64,000 nt of DNA from Hyphomonadaceae bacterium (GCA_016791365.1 JAEUMT010000027.1:307446-371445); one strand, 5' to 3'; shown: positions 25,735-36,783, numbered from the stretch's first letter. Notes: a model not told the origin generated them from the letters alone. A program made the numbers and translations.

Positions 25735-27519
25735 ATGACCGACGCCATGCATAGATTCGTGCGGGTCGAATTTAACCACTTCAAGGCATTCAAGACGTTC
25801 AGCCTTGACCTCAAGCACTTCAACATTCTGGTCGGCCCAAACAACGCCGGAAAGTCGACAATCCTCGTTGCCTTTCGGATCTTGGCGAGCGCATTGCGTA
25901 AGGCGTCTTCGAAGAAACCAACTATTGTCACCGGCCCCAAAGGAAAGGCGCATGGCTACGAGGTCGATCTAGCGGCGATCTCAGTTGCAGAGGAGAATAT
26001 CTTCTACAATTACGACGACTCCAGCGCCGCGAGCGTGAAGTTTCATCTCTCCAACAAGAGCTCTTTGGAGCTGTTCTTCCCCGAACGCGGTGTCTGCAAT
26101 CTACTTGCGGATACGGGTGGCCGTCCCGCGATGACACCTTCGGCGTTTCGCGGTCATTTCAGGTGTCCGATCGGATTTGTACCTATTCTGGGCCCGGTGG
26201 AGCATTACGAACCGCTCTACGAGAAAGAGGCGGCTCGCAACGCACTCTTCAACTATCGAGCGGCGCGAAACTTTCGGAATATTTGGCACCACTATCCTGA
26301 ACACTTCGACGAATTCCGAGCCGCGTTGCAGAGTTCGTGGCCCGGAATGGACATCGAGCCACCGCAGGTGGACATGTCATTTGGAAAAGCCAGGCTGAAT
26401 ATGTTCTGCCCTGAGGAACGAATTCCGCGCGAACTCTTTTGGGCAGGATTTGGATTCCAAGTTTGGTGTCAGATGCTCACGCATCTCATTCAGTGGCGAG
26501 ACTCTGCGATCTTCTTGATCGACGAGCCGGACATCTACCTACACTCTGAGCTTCAACGACAGCTTATTGCGTACCTGAGAAATCTTGGACCCGACATTCT
26601 TATTGCGACTCACTCCACCGAAATGGTGATGGAGGCCGAGGCCGATGACATCGTCGTGATAAGCAAACAACGTCGAGCCGGCAGACGCATTCGAGACCCT
26701 TCTCAGCTTGAAGAAGTCTTTTCAATTTTGGGGTCGAACACCAATCCGATCTTGACGCAGTTAGCCAAGACGAGACGAGCGCTTTTCGTCGAAGGCAAAG
26801 ACTTTCAGATTCTCGGAAAACTTGCTCGACGAGCGGGGCTGGATGCCATCGCTAACAGGAGGGATTTCGCGGTGGTACCCGTGGAAGGATTTAGTCCCGA
26901 CAGAATTCGATCTCTTAAGGCGGGAATGGAAACTACGTTGGGGACCAAGATTATGGCTGCCGCCATCCTTGATGGCGACTACCGGTCAGAAGAGGAGCGC
27001 AAAGCTATTGCGGAAGAGTGCAGCGCAGATTGTCAATTTGTCGTCATTCACGACTGCAAAGAGATAGAGAACTTTCTGCTCGTTCCGTCTGCGCTAGACC
27101 GCGCAGCAGCTAAGCGTCTTCACGAAAGCGCGAAGCGATCAGGCAAGAAGGTGACCTACGAAGCGTCTGCGGAGCAATTTCTCAGTGAGTATTGCAATGG
27201 AAAAAAGGCATACGTTCAGTCTCAGCTGTTGTCCGAACGTCGTAGATTTGAGCGCAGTCGCGCATCAACCAAGCACGAGAGCGATATCAACGAGATCGTG
27301 CTGAAAGAATTCGATCTGCACTGGCAGAACCTGGATGAGCGATTGAGATGCATTCCCGGAAAGGACGCATTTTCCGCCGTGAACAAGGCGCTTCAAGACA
27401 AGTACGGAATTAGTTTGACGCCAACAGCAGTGCTTGATGCCATGCTCGTGGGCGAAATGTCTCGGGATGTGGTCGCTCTCCTTGAGATGCTCAAGCAATT
27501 TTCATCCGCGAAACCATGA
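25735..27519 (+). CDS. OLD-type ATP-dependent nuclease (AAA ATPase plus TOPRIM-like domain)
   Basis: This 594-aa protein has an SMC/ABC-like ATPase half: RVEFNHFKAFKTFSLDL, Walker A GPNNAGKST (34-42), a signature-like region, and Walker B IFLIDEPDIYLHSELQ near 259. HSTEM supplies the H-loop. The C-terminal half starts at about 347 with ALFVEGKDFQIL and has AAILDGDYR near 410, the Glu and D-x-D of a TOPRIM nuclease, then ENFLL. This is the OLD-nuclease layout known in phage-interference proteins and Gabija GajA. No UvrD-like GajB partner is adjacent. G+C is low (30 of 60 at 26461-26520, against 42 of 60 in gyrB at 28441-28500), indicating transfer. The start at 25735 follows AGAGGCAGAG. Confidence 0.87.
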   Translation: MTDAMHRFVRVEFNHFKAFKTFSLDLKHFNILVGPNNAGKSTILVAFRILASALRKASSKKPTIVTGPKGKAHGYEVDLAAISVAEENIFYNYDDSSAASVKFHLSNKSSLELFFPERGVCNLLADTGGRPAMTPSAFRGHFRCPIGFVPILGPVEHYEPLYEKEAARNALFNYRAARNFRNIWHHYPEHFDEFRAALQSSWPGMDIEPPQVDMSFGKARLNMFCPEERIPRELFWAGFGFQVWCQMLTHLIQWRDSAIFLIDEPDIYLHSELQRQLIAYLRNLGPDILIATHSTEMVMEAEADDIVVISKQRRAGRRIRDPSQLEEVFSILGSNTNPILTQLAKTRRALFVEGKDFQILGKLARRAGLDAIANRRDFAVVPVEGFSPDRIRSLKAGMETTLGTKIMAAAILDGDYRSEEERKAIAEECSADCQFVVIHDCKEIENFLLVPSALDRAAAKRLHESAKRSGKKVTYEASAEQFLSEYCNGKKAYVQSQLLSERRRFERSRASTKHESDINEIVLKEFDLHWQNLDERLRCIPGKDAFSAVNKALQDKYGISLTPTAVLDAMLVGEMSRDVVALLEMLKQFSSAKP

Positions 27520-27553
27520 GCGGTCGGAGCAAAGATCGGCCAACAACCGCGCC

Positions 27554-27592
27554 GCCCCTCACCCTGCCCTCTCCCCCTCTCGGGGGCGAGGG
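27554..27592. repeat. CCCCTCACCC-type inverted repeat, second copy
   Basis: CCCTCTCCCCC (27567-27577) pairs with GGGGGCGAGGG (27582-27592) with one mismatch; the element opens with CCCCTCACCC as at 5476. It lies between the convergent ends of the OLD-type gene and the 113-aa gene. Confidence 0.65.
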
Positions 27593-27593
27593 T

Positions 27594-27935
27594 TCAGCAA
27601 GCCAGCGGGCCGATGTGAATCTCGTCGTTCACGCGCAGCGGAAACGCGAGATTCTGTCTTGGACAGATCTCTTCGTCACCACGCTCGATGTGAACATCCA
27701 CGACCACCTCTTCCCACTTCGGCCGTTTGCTTCGATAGAAAAACCATTTCGGATCGGATGGATCAAACGGCAGCGTTGGCCAACTGCCATCGTACGTAGC
27801 AAACGCCACGCCGTAATTGCGCGAGTACGCGTCCAACGCTTCGCCTAAAGTCGCAGCATCGACTTCGAACGGAATTTCATCGGCATCGAAGGCCGACTTC
27901 GCAAAGCTCGTGTCAGGCCCGAAGACCTTCACCAT
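27594..27935 (-). CDS. Orphan 113-aa protein downstream of gyrB, possible beta-grasp fold
   Basis: The protein starts MVKVFGPDTSFAKSAFDADEIPFEV, continues AATLGEALDAYSRNYG and ends FPLRVNDEIHIGPLAC. A leading strand, a helix with ALDAYSRNYG spacing, and a terminal N/D-E-x-x-x-x-P strand recall ThiS/MoaD beta-grasp proteins, but the terminal Gly-Gly is absent and the resemblance is weak. It begins 3 bases after gyrB, so it is probably cotranscribed. G+C is 31 of 60 at 27721-27780, well below gyrB. Function unknown. Confidence 0.65.
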   Translation of the reverse strand: MVKVFGPDTSFAKSAFDADEIPFEVDAATLGEALDAYSRNYGVAFATYDGSWPTLPFDPSDPKWFFYRSKRPKWEEVVVDVHIERGDEEICPRQNLAFPLRVNDEIHIGPLAC

Positions 27936-27938
27936 CCC

Positions 27939-30464
<2,526 letters not shown>

Positions 30465-31124
30465 CTAGAAAATCAGTGACTTGGCAAGCCACAACGTGCC
30501 CGCCATGACGGCCCCGCCAAGCGCGAGCCAAACCCCGTCGCGAGCGACCATTCCCAAGCCGAAAAACACGACCGCAAGCCCCGGCGCCAGCGGCGCGAAG
30601 GGAATGAGTCCGAGGGGGAATGTGATCAGCGCGGCGGCGATCACCATCAGCGCCACCAGGTTCACGAATGGCGGCTTCGACAGGAACGTCAGGCGCGGTT
30701 TCAGAAGCTTGTCGATGAATTTCGCGGCCCCTCGCCCCTTGTCGATGCCGGAGCGCACCGCTTCGCGCGGCAGCCGCGCCTGCAGCGCCTTTCGGGGCAG
30801 CCAGATGCGGGGCAGGCCCAAAGCCATCTGGCCGGCGACAAGCAGCGTCAGCGCGGCAGCGAGCCAGGTCATGCCGGGGACAATCGTGGCCGGCGAGATC
30901 GCGAAGAGACCGATGACAAGCAGGAGCGGGCCGTAAGAGCGCCGGCCAACCGAATCCAGAATCTCGTCAAGCGTCAGCGCATCGGGCGTATCGTCGGTGT
31001 CGCATTTGGCGACGATTTCATCGAGCACGCTTTCCAGGTTCAAAGGCGCGGCCTTCGCTGAGCGCGACGCCGGCGCCTTCGCGGGCGCGGACGCGGACGT
31101 TACAGGTGCGGATATGCGAGCCAT
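30465..31124 (-). CDS. ExoD-family membrane protein
   Basis: This 219-aa protein has an Ala/Pro/Lys-rich N-terminus, then LNLESVLDEIVAK and LTLDEILDSVGRRSYGPLLLVIGLFAISP, the ExoD opening block. Helices follow at PGMTWLAAALTLLVAGQMALG, VNLVALMVIAAALITFPLGLIPFAPLAPGLAV (two blocks) and the C-terminus. ExoD affects exopolysaccharide synthesis and alkali tolerance in rhizobia by an unknown mechanism. Start at MARISAPV. It lies between the P450 gene and gyrB, on the same strand. Confidence 0.88.
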   Translation of the reverse strand: MARISAPVTSASAPAKAPASRSAKAAPLNLESVLDEIVAKCDTDDTPDALTLDEILDSVGRRSYGPLLLVIGLFAISPATIVPGMTWLAAALTLLVAGQMALGLPRIWLPRKALQARLPREAVRSGIDKGRGAAKFIDKLLKPRLTFLSKPPFVNLVALMVIAAALITFPLGLIPFAPLAPGLAVVFFGLGMVARDGVWLALGGAVMAGTLWLAKSLIF

Positions 31125-31197
31125 GTGGCAGCCAACGCGACCTGCGCATGCAGGTTCCAAATTAACGCGCGTAAACGCGGGAATGTTGCAGCGTCAC

Positions 31198-32466
31198 CTA
31201 TGCGACGCGCACTGGCAAGCTTTCATAACCCTTCACGAAAGACGAATACACGCGCTTGGGTTCGCCCATGACTTCGATCTTGTCGAAGCGCTTCAAAATC
31301 TCTTCCCACACAATTCTCAGCTGCATCTCACCCAGACGATTGCCGACGCAGCGGTGAATGCCGAAGCCGAAGGACAAGTGACGGCGCACGTTGTCGCGCT
31401 CGATATCGAACACATCCGCGTTCGGGATCACGTCCTCGTCGCGATTGCCGGAAACGTACCACATCACGACTTTGTCGTGCTTCTTTATCAATTTGCCGCC
31501 GAATTCCACGTCCTCGAGCGCGGTACGGCGCATGAAGGCGAGCGGCGTTTGCCAGCGAATGGTCTCGGAAACGAGATTTGGAATCAGCGCTGGGTTCGCG
31601 CGCAGCTTGGCGAATTGCTCGGGAAATTTGTTGAGCGCATAGACGCTGCCGGTGATGGAATTTCGCGTGGTGTCATTGCCGCCGACGATGAGCAGCACCA
31701 GGTTTCCGAGGAATTCCTGGCGCGGCATGTCTTTGGTGCTTTCGCCGTGCGCGAGCATCGAGATGAGGTCGTTGCGCGGCGGCGCGTTGGCGCGCTCTTC
31801 CCAAAGCCCGTTGAAGTATTGCAGGCACTCCATCAGCTCCATCCGGCGCTGCTCGTCGCTTTCGACAACGCCTGCCCCAGGCGCCGCGGTCGCGACATCC
31901 GACCAGCGCGTCAGCTTGCGGCGATCCTCCCAGGGAAAGTCAAACAACGTCGCCAGCATCTGCGTCGTCAGCTCGATCGAAATCTTATCGACCCAGTTGA
32001 ACACCTCGCCGCGCGGCACGTCGTCCAGCAATTTGCCGGCGCGCTCGCGGATCACCGGCTCAAGCAGCGCCAGATGGTTCGGCGCCACGATCGGCGACAC
32101 GGTCTTGCGCTGCACATCGTGCTTGGGCGGATCCATCGCGATGAACATCGGCAGCGGAAAATCTTCTTCCGGATCGAACAACACGATCGATGGCTCGGAC
32201 GAAAATTGCTGGTGGTTGGTGTCCACCGCCATGATGTCATTGTACTTGGTGATGGACCAGTACGGACCGTTTTGGCTGTCCGGACAGTAATGAACCGGAT
32301 CTTCCTTGCGCAGCCGCTCGAAGAAGGGCCAGAAATTGTTGTCCCGAAAGCGCTCGGCGCGGCTGATGTCGAGCGTCTTTAGATCCGCCTTCCAGGCGTC
32401 CTCGTTCGGATCGTAATCGAAGACATAGTCTTCATTCCGCTTCGCAACGTAATCTGAAATCGCCAT
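31198..32466 (-). CDS. Cytochrome P450, CYP153-like
   Basis: This 422-aa soluble heme monooxygenase has the I-helix VGGNDTTRNSITG near 260, the K-helix E-T-I-R (ExxR), a MRRTALEDVEFGG block, and the heme loop FGFGIHRCVGNRLGEMQLRI with Cys373 as thiolate ligand. The motif wording resembles CYP153 alkane or fatty-acid hydroxylases; steroid and terpene P450s are alternatives. No ferredoxin or ferredoxin reductase gene is adjacent, so electron partners must be elsewhere. Its position between recF and gyrB/ExoD is unusual. Confidence 0.93.
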   Translation of the reverse strand: MAISDYVAKRNEDYVFDYDPNEDAWKADLKTLDISRAERFRDNNFWPFFERLRKEDPVHYCPDSQNGPYWSITKYNDIMAVDTNHQQFSSEPSIVLFDPEEDFPLPMFIAMDPPKHDVQRKTVSPIVAPNHLALLEPVIRERAGKLLDDVPRGEVFNWVDKISIELTTQMLATLFDFPWEDRRKLTRWSDVATAAPGAGVVESDEQRRMELMECLQYFNGLWEERANAPPRNDLISMLAHGESTKDMPRQEFLGNLVLLIVGGNDTTRNSITGSVYALNKFPEQFAKLRANPALIPNLVSETIRWQTPLAFMRRTALEDVEFGGKLIKKHDKVVMWYVSGNRDEDVIPNADVFDIERDNVRRHLSFGFGIHRCVGNRLGEMQLRIVWEEILKRFDKIEVMGEPKRVYSSFVKGYESLPVRVA

Positions 32467-32574
32467 CGCACGCCTCTAATCTGGGAGATCACAGCACCAA
32501 ATTTCGCGTCGCTTGTCACGACCAACCACAAGCTGAATCTGATTTTCGACTTCCCCTAGGGCGCCGGCGTCCAG

Positions 32575-33720
32575 CTACCCCGCCCGCACCTGGCCATCGC
32601 GAACTTCAAACATCTGCGCGCGCGCGCCGAACGCTTCGAAGAGATTGTAATCCGTACCGGTGAGCCACGCCTGGCCGGTGTTTGCCAGCAGCTCATCGAA
32701 CAACGCGGCGCGGCGCACGGAATCCAGATGCGCCGCGGCTTCATCGATCAGGATCAGCGACGGACCAGCGCCGGGATCGCCCGCAAGCGCGCGCGCTTGC
32801 GCGAGCGTCAACCCAACCAACAGCGCCTTCTGCTCGCCGGTCGAGCACTGATCGGCGTCCATATTCTTGGCGGCATGACGGGCTTTCAGATCGCTGCGAT
32901 GCGGACCGTCGAGCGCGCGCCCGGCGCCGGCGTCGCGGCCGCGCACATCGCGCAAGAGCTCGGCGAAATCCTCTTCAACGTCGGCGCTCTTCGAACCATT
33001 TTCGAACCGCGCTTCGAGCAAGCCCTCCAGCGCCAGGAGCGCCTTGGGAAACGCGCCGTCCGGGCGCGCATCGATGGCTTCCTGCAAACGATGCAGCGTC
33101 TCCACGCGCGCCGCGGCGATGGCGGCGCCGTGCGCTGACATTTCGCGCTCGAGCCCGCCCAGCCAGGCCTCGTCAAACACGCGTTCGCTCAGCAGCCGCT
33201 GGCGTTCGCGCATCGCCCGCTCATACGCGGCCGCCGCGGCGCCATGCTGGGAAGCCCGCGCCAAGGTGAGACGATCAAAGAAGCGGCGCCGGTCGCCGGC
33301 CGCGCCGGACCACAATCGATCCATTGCCGGCGTGAGCCAGGTCATACGCGCGGCTTCGGCAAGATCGGCGGCCGTTGCCGGCTGGCCGTCGCGGCGCGTG
33401 ACGCGCTTTACGCCGCCCTCGGGCGTGCGCTCGGCGCCAGCGCCGACATTCGTTTCCTCGCCATCGTGCGACAAGCGCGCCGAGACCGCCCACGGCTGCG
33501 CGCGAAATTCATCATCTTCGCCGGCGCGCGCGACGTCGGTCAGCGATGCGCTGCGCAAACCCCTGCCCGGCGCGAGCATGGTGAGCGCTTCCAGAATGTT
33601 GGTTTTGCCGGCGCCATTGGGGCCGAACAGGCAAACGGGACGCGCGTCGAGATGAAGATCAAGCGCCGCGTGGTTGCGGAAGTCCCTGAGCGTAAGCCGC
33701 GAAACGTGAAGTGCGTGCAT
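32575..33720 (-). CDS. recF: DNA replication and repair protein RecF
   Basis: This 381-aa protein loads RecA at gaps with RecO and RecR. It has the SMC-like head with Walker A FGPNGAGKTNILEAL (33-47), LTLRDFRNHAALDL at the N-terminus, the signature CSTGEQKALLVGL and Walker B LILIDEAAAHLD near 335. Domain order and length match RecF. The ATG overlaps the dnaN stop by one base (TAATG), so it is coupled to dnaN in the usual dnaN-recF order. Confidence 0.97.
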   Translation of the reverse strand: MHALHVSRLTLRDFRNHAALDLHLDARPVCLFGPNGAGKTNILEALTMLAPGRGLRSASLTDVARAGEDDEFRAQPWAVSARLSHDGEETNVGAGAERTPEGGVKRVTRRDGQPATAADLAEAARMTWLTPAMDRLWSGAAGDRRRFFDRLTLARASQHGAAAAAYERAMRERQRLLSERVFDEAWLGGLEREMSAHGAAIAAARVETLHRLQEAIDARPDGAFPKALLALEGLLEARFENGSKSADVEEDFAELLRDVRGRDAGAGRALDGPHRSDLKARHAAKNMDADQCSTGEQKALLVGLTLAQARALAGDPGAGPSLILIDEAAAHLDSVRRAALFDELLANTGQAWLTGTDYNLFEAFGARAQMFEVRDGQVRAG

Positions 33721-34835
33721 TACACTCGCAGCGGCATCAGCACGTAAAGCGCCGCTTCGTCGGCTTCATCACGCACGAGAGTCGGCGAACCGGAATCAGC
33801 CAATTCGAACACCGCACTGTCGCCTTCGATCTGCTGCGCTACATCGAGCAGGTAGCGCGCATTGAAGCCGATTTCGAGCGCGTCATCACCATAGCTGGCG
33901 GCGAGATCTTCGGTCGCCACGCCGGCGTCCGGGTTGTTGACGGTGAGCGTGATCTTGTCCTTGTCGAGCGCCAAGCGCACCGAGCGCGAACGCTCAGCCG
34001 AAACCGTCGCGACACGATCCACCGCTTCGGAGAACGCTTTGTTGTCGATCTTCAACCGCTTCGAATTGTTCTTCGGAATGACCCGCGCATATTCCGGGAA
34101 TGAGCCGTCGATCAGTTTCGAGGTCAGCACCGCATCGCCGAGAGCAAAGCGAATCTTCTGCGCCGAGACGGCGATCTCGACCATATCGGACGCATCATCG
34201 AGCAAGCGTTTCAGTTCGTTGATCGTCTTGCGCGGCACGATAACGCCCGGCATTCCTTCCGACCCTTTGGGCGCGCCGTGATCGGCGAGCGCAAGGCGGT
34301 GACCATCCGTCGCGACGGCGCGCAGTTTCAGGCCATCGGCGTCAACGGTGTGAAGAAAGATGCCGTTGAGATAATAGCGGGTCTCTTCTGTCGAGATCGC
34401 AAAGCGGGTCTTGTCGATGAGGCGGCCGAGTTCAGTCGGCTCGATTTCAAACCTGGTGTCGAAACCGTCCGACGGCATCGACGGAAAATCGCCAGCGGGC
34501 AAAATCGGCAGATGCAGGCGGGACTTTCCGGCCGAGATGAAAAGACGCGGGTCATCACCCGACACTTCAAGCTTTACGCCCGAGCCATCCGGCAACTTGC
34601 GAACGAAGTCGTAGAGATAATTGGCCGGCGCCGTTGTCTGACCGCCGCGTTCGACTTCAGCCGAGGCGCTTTCGGAAATCTCAATGTCGAGGTCCGTCGC
34701 CGTCAGCTTTAGGCTATCGCCTTGAGCGGAAAGCAAAACGTTGGAGAGGATTGGAATCGTGTTGCGGCGTTCAACAACGCTCTGCACGTGATTAAGCGCT
34801 TTCAGGAGCGCCGAGCGCTCGATCGTAAGACGCAT
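33720..34835 (-). CDS. dnaN: DNA polymerase III beta sliding clamp
   Basis: This 371-aa clamp subunit tethers polymerase III to DNA. It starts MRLTIERSALLKALNHVQSVVERRNTIPILSNVLL, has the three clamp repeats with ATDGHRLALAD near 180, and ends YVLMPLRV, the conserved hydrophobic-pocket tail. A start at 34877 would add 14 unlikely residues. It is separated from dnaA by 165 bases that carry a terminator-like hairpin, and is coupled to recF. Confidence 0.98.
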   Translation of the reverse strand: MRLTIERSALLKALNHVQSVVERRNTIPILSNVLLSAQGDSLKLTATDLDIEISESASAEVERGGQTTAPANYLYDFVRKLPDGSGVKLEVSGDDPRLFISAGKSRLHLPILPAGDFPSMPSDGFDTRFEIEPTELGRLIDKTRFAISTEETRYYLNGIFLHTVDADGLKLRAVATDGHRLALADHGAPKGSEGMPGVIVPRKTINELKRLLDDASDMVEIAVSAQKIRFALGDAVLTSKLIDGSFPEYARVIPKNNSKRLKIDNKAFSEAVDRVATVSAERSRSVRLALDKDKITLTVNNPDAGVATEDLAASYGDDALEIGFNARYLLDVAQQIEGDSAVFELADSGSPTLVRDEADEAALYVLMPLRV

Positions 34836-34879
34836 TCCATGACCCCTCGCCCCACGCGCCGCTCTAGCCGGGAGCACAT

Positions 34880-34923
34880 AAAAACACCCCCTGCGCAGCC
34901 TGAGTCGGCTACCGCAGGGGGTG
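34880..34923 (-). terminator. Rho-independent terminator between dnaA and dnaN
   Basis: On the minus strand CACCCCCTGCG (34923-34913) pairs perfectly with its complement (34895-34885) around a 17-base loop. TTTTT (34884-34880) follows. It lies about 80 bases after the dnaA stop and 45 bases before dnaN, implying dnaN has its own promoter or reads through. Confidence 0.85.
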
Positions 34924-35000
34924 CGAAATTAGCAGAAGCCGCGCGAACCCCAAGCCCCAATTGCAAGACTTAGGGGGCGCGCAACAAAAGAGATCTAGAA

Positions 35001-36392
35001 TTAGGGCTCGCGGCGAACGGCGCGCGCAATCCCTTCAAGCTCGGCCTTCACATTCGGATCCGTCTCCGAGAGCGCGGCGATGCGATCGCGGGCGTACATG
35101 ATTGTGGTATGATCGAAGCCACCGAACCGCTGGCCGATATCCGGCAGCGACGCGTGCGTCATCTTGCAGGCAAGGTACATCGCCACCTGGCGCGGACGCG
35201 CGATCGAGTGACGGCGGGTGCGCTCAAGCAGCTGCTGCACGCTCATATTATAGTGACGCGCGACGACCTTCTGCACGAGCTGCACGGTGATGCGACGTTC
35301 CGCACCTTCGGCCAGTTTACTTTGCAGAGCATTCGCGGCGGCTTCTAGCGTCACAGTAGTCCCTCCCGAGATCTTCCATTCGATGAGAAGTTGGCAAACC
35401 GCGCCATCGAGTTCGCGGCCAGTAACGTGCATGCGATCAGCGATCATGTCGAGCGCTTCCGATGCAACACTGAAACCCGAATTCGCACGCGCGTGGTGCG
35501 CAACACGGGCATCAAGAATTTTGCGACGCAACGGCGCGTCCGGTTCAGAAATCTCGCTGATCGCCGCGCCTTTCAATTTTGCGCGCAACGTATCGTCGAG
35601 CCCTTCCAATCCGTCAGGACCATGGTTGGCTGCAAGCGCAATCTGACCGCCGCGACGTGTAAGTTCGTTAATCGTGTCGAAGGCTTCCTCTTGCGTCGCA
35701 CGCTTGCCGCAGATGCGATGGAAGTCGTCAATGATCAGCAGATCCGGCGCGCGCACCATCTCCTTGAACGCCGAGCTATCGCGCTTTTTGTGGAGCGCTG
35801 ATTGAAAGCACTCAAGAAATTCTTGGCCCGTCATGAAGAGGACCTTGCGCCCGCGCGCGATTGCCTCCTGCGCCGCCGCGTTCAGCAGGTGCGTCTTGCC
35901 GCAACCTGGCGGCGAATGAACGAGCCACACCGGGAACGTCACGCCAACACCGGCGCCGATCATCTGCGCAACCGTGTATGCATGAAAGTTGCTCGGCCCT
36001 TCCGCGAACGACTCGAACGTCAGCTCAAGCGGACGCACCGGTTCAAGATCAACCGCACGGGCTTCCTCGATGCGCGCATCGGCAAGAGCGCGCACGTCAA
36101 CCGGAATTTCGTCTTCCAGGAGAATCTGGATTTTGCCGACGCGCGGCTCGTAAGCGCGCATGCGCGCGCCAAGACGATCGACAAGCTGTTGGTTCAACCG
36201 CTCTTTTGCGATCCGCGAGCCGGCCCGGAAAAGCAGCACGCCATTCAACTCGGCGACCAGCCGCAATGGGCTGATATAGGAGTTGTAGAATTCATCCCCG
36301 TACTCGGTGACCAATTCCTTCTGAACCAGCTCGTATGCACGCGCCGCCCCGACACCCGCCGTTTCCCGGCGGGCTTCTTCGTTCTGTTCCAT
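35001..36392 (-). CDS. dnaA: Chromosomal replication initiator DnaA, divergent
   Basis: This 463-aa protein opens DNA at oriC. Domain I is about 15-95 and the AAA+ domain about 125-340. Walker A is HSPPGCGKTH (159-168), lacking the usual leading glycines. Walker B is LLIIDDF (218-224), STQEE-like 232-236 is present, and sensor II R326 is in TGRELDGAV. The arginine-finger segment, usually SRLGWGL, reads AKLKGAA (271-277). Domain IV has ARPRQVAMYLACKMT and GGFDHTTIMYA (424-434) with Phe where Arg is usual. Context (rpsT upstream, dnaN downstream) supports identity. GCGGGGG precedes the ATG at 36392. Confidence 0.95.
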   Translation of the reverse strand: MEQNEEARRETAGVGAARAYELVQKELVTEYGDEFYNSYISPLRLVAELNGVLLFRAGSRIAKERLNQQLVDRLGARMRAYEPRVGKIQILLEDEIPVDVRALADARIEEARAVDLEPVRPLELTFESFAEGPSNFHAYTVAQMIGAGVGVTFPVWLVHSPPGCGKTHLLNAAAQEAIARGRKVLFMTGQEFLECFQSALHKKRDSSAFKEMVRAPDLLIIDDFHRICGKRATQEEAFDTINELTRRGGQIALAANHGPDGLEGLDDTLRAKLKGAAISEISEPDAPLRRKILDARVAHHARANSGFSVASEALDMIADRMHVTGRELDGAVCQLLIEWKISGGTTVTLEAAANALQSKLAEGAERRITVQLVQKVVARHYNMSVQQLLERTRRHSIARPRQVAMYLACKMTHASLPDIGQRFGGFDHTTIMYARDRIAALSETDPNVKAELEGIARAVRREP

Positions 36393-36783
36393 GCAGCCCC
36401 CGCTTAGAACATTTTTGTTTTCAGCCGCCCCAAGACGGGCACACCTCTCCCGTTCGAGCCAAAAGCGCTTTTTGGCCCGATGCTTACGCACCGGAGTCAC
36501 TGGGACTTGTCGAACGGACGAGCCGCGCTCGCCTGACCCGCGAAATTTGCGCCGTTCCACAGGCGAGGTCAACAAGACTTTCTTTACGAATTCGCCATTT
36601 TCCACATCGAAATGATGTGCGGTTAATCACATGATTTTATGGGGATTTTGCGGCCTATGGCGAACGGCGGAGTAGTCCGAATCCGGAGCAATACTAACCG
36701 CTTATCCGCAAGCTTGTTGCAGATCCGCACTATGGAGATTCGTGAGGGTTTGGCGACACTAAAAAGACGGTCGCCGTCGTCAA
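36393..36783. other. dnaA upstream region with DnaA-box-like sites
   Basis: About 390 bases separate dnaA from rpsT. They contain TTTTCCACA (36598-36606, one mismatch to TTATCCACA), TTATCCGCA (36702-36710, one mismatch) and an AT-rich run at 36624-36650. This is compatible with dnaA autoregulation or an origin. In Caulobacter relatives oriC lies elsewhere, so origin function is unproven. Confidence 0.4.

Noticed and set aside
30997..32382. 461-codon plus-strand open frame opposite the P450 gene
   Set aside because: Antisense to the heme-binding and ExxR motifs; product has no family features.
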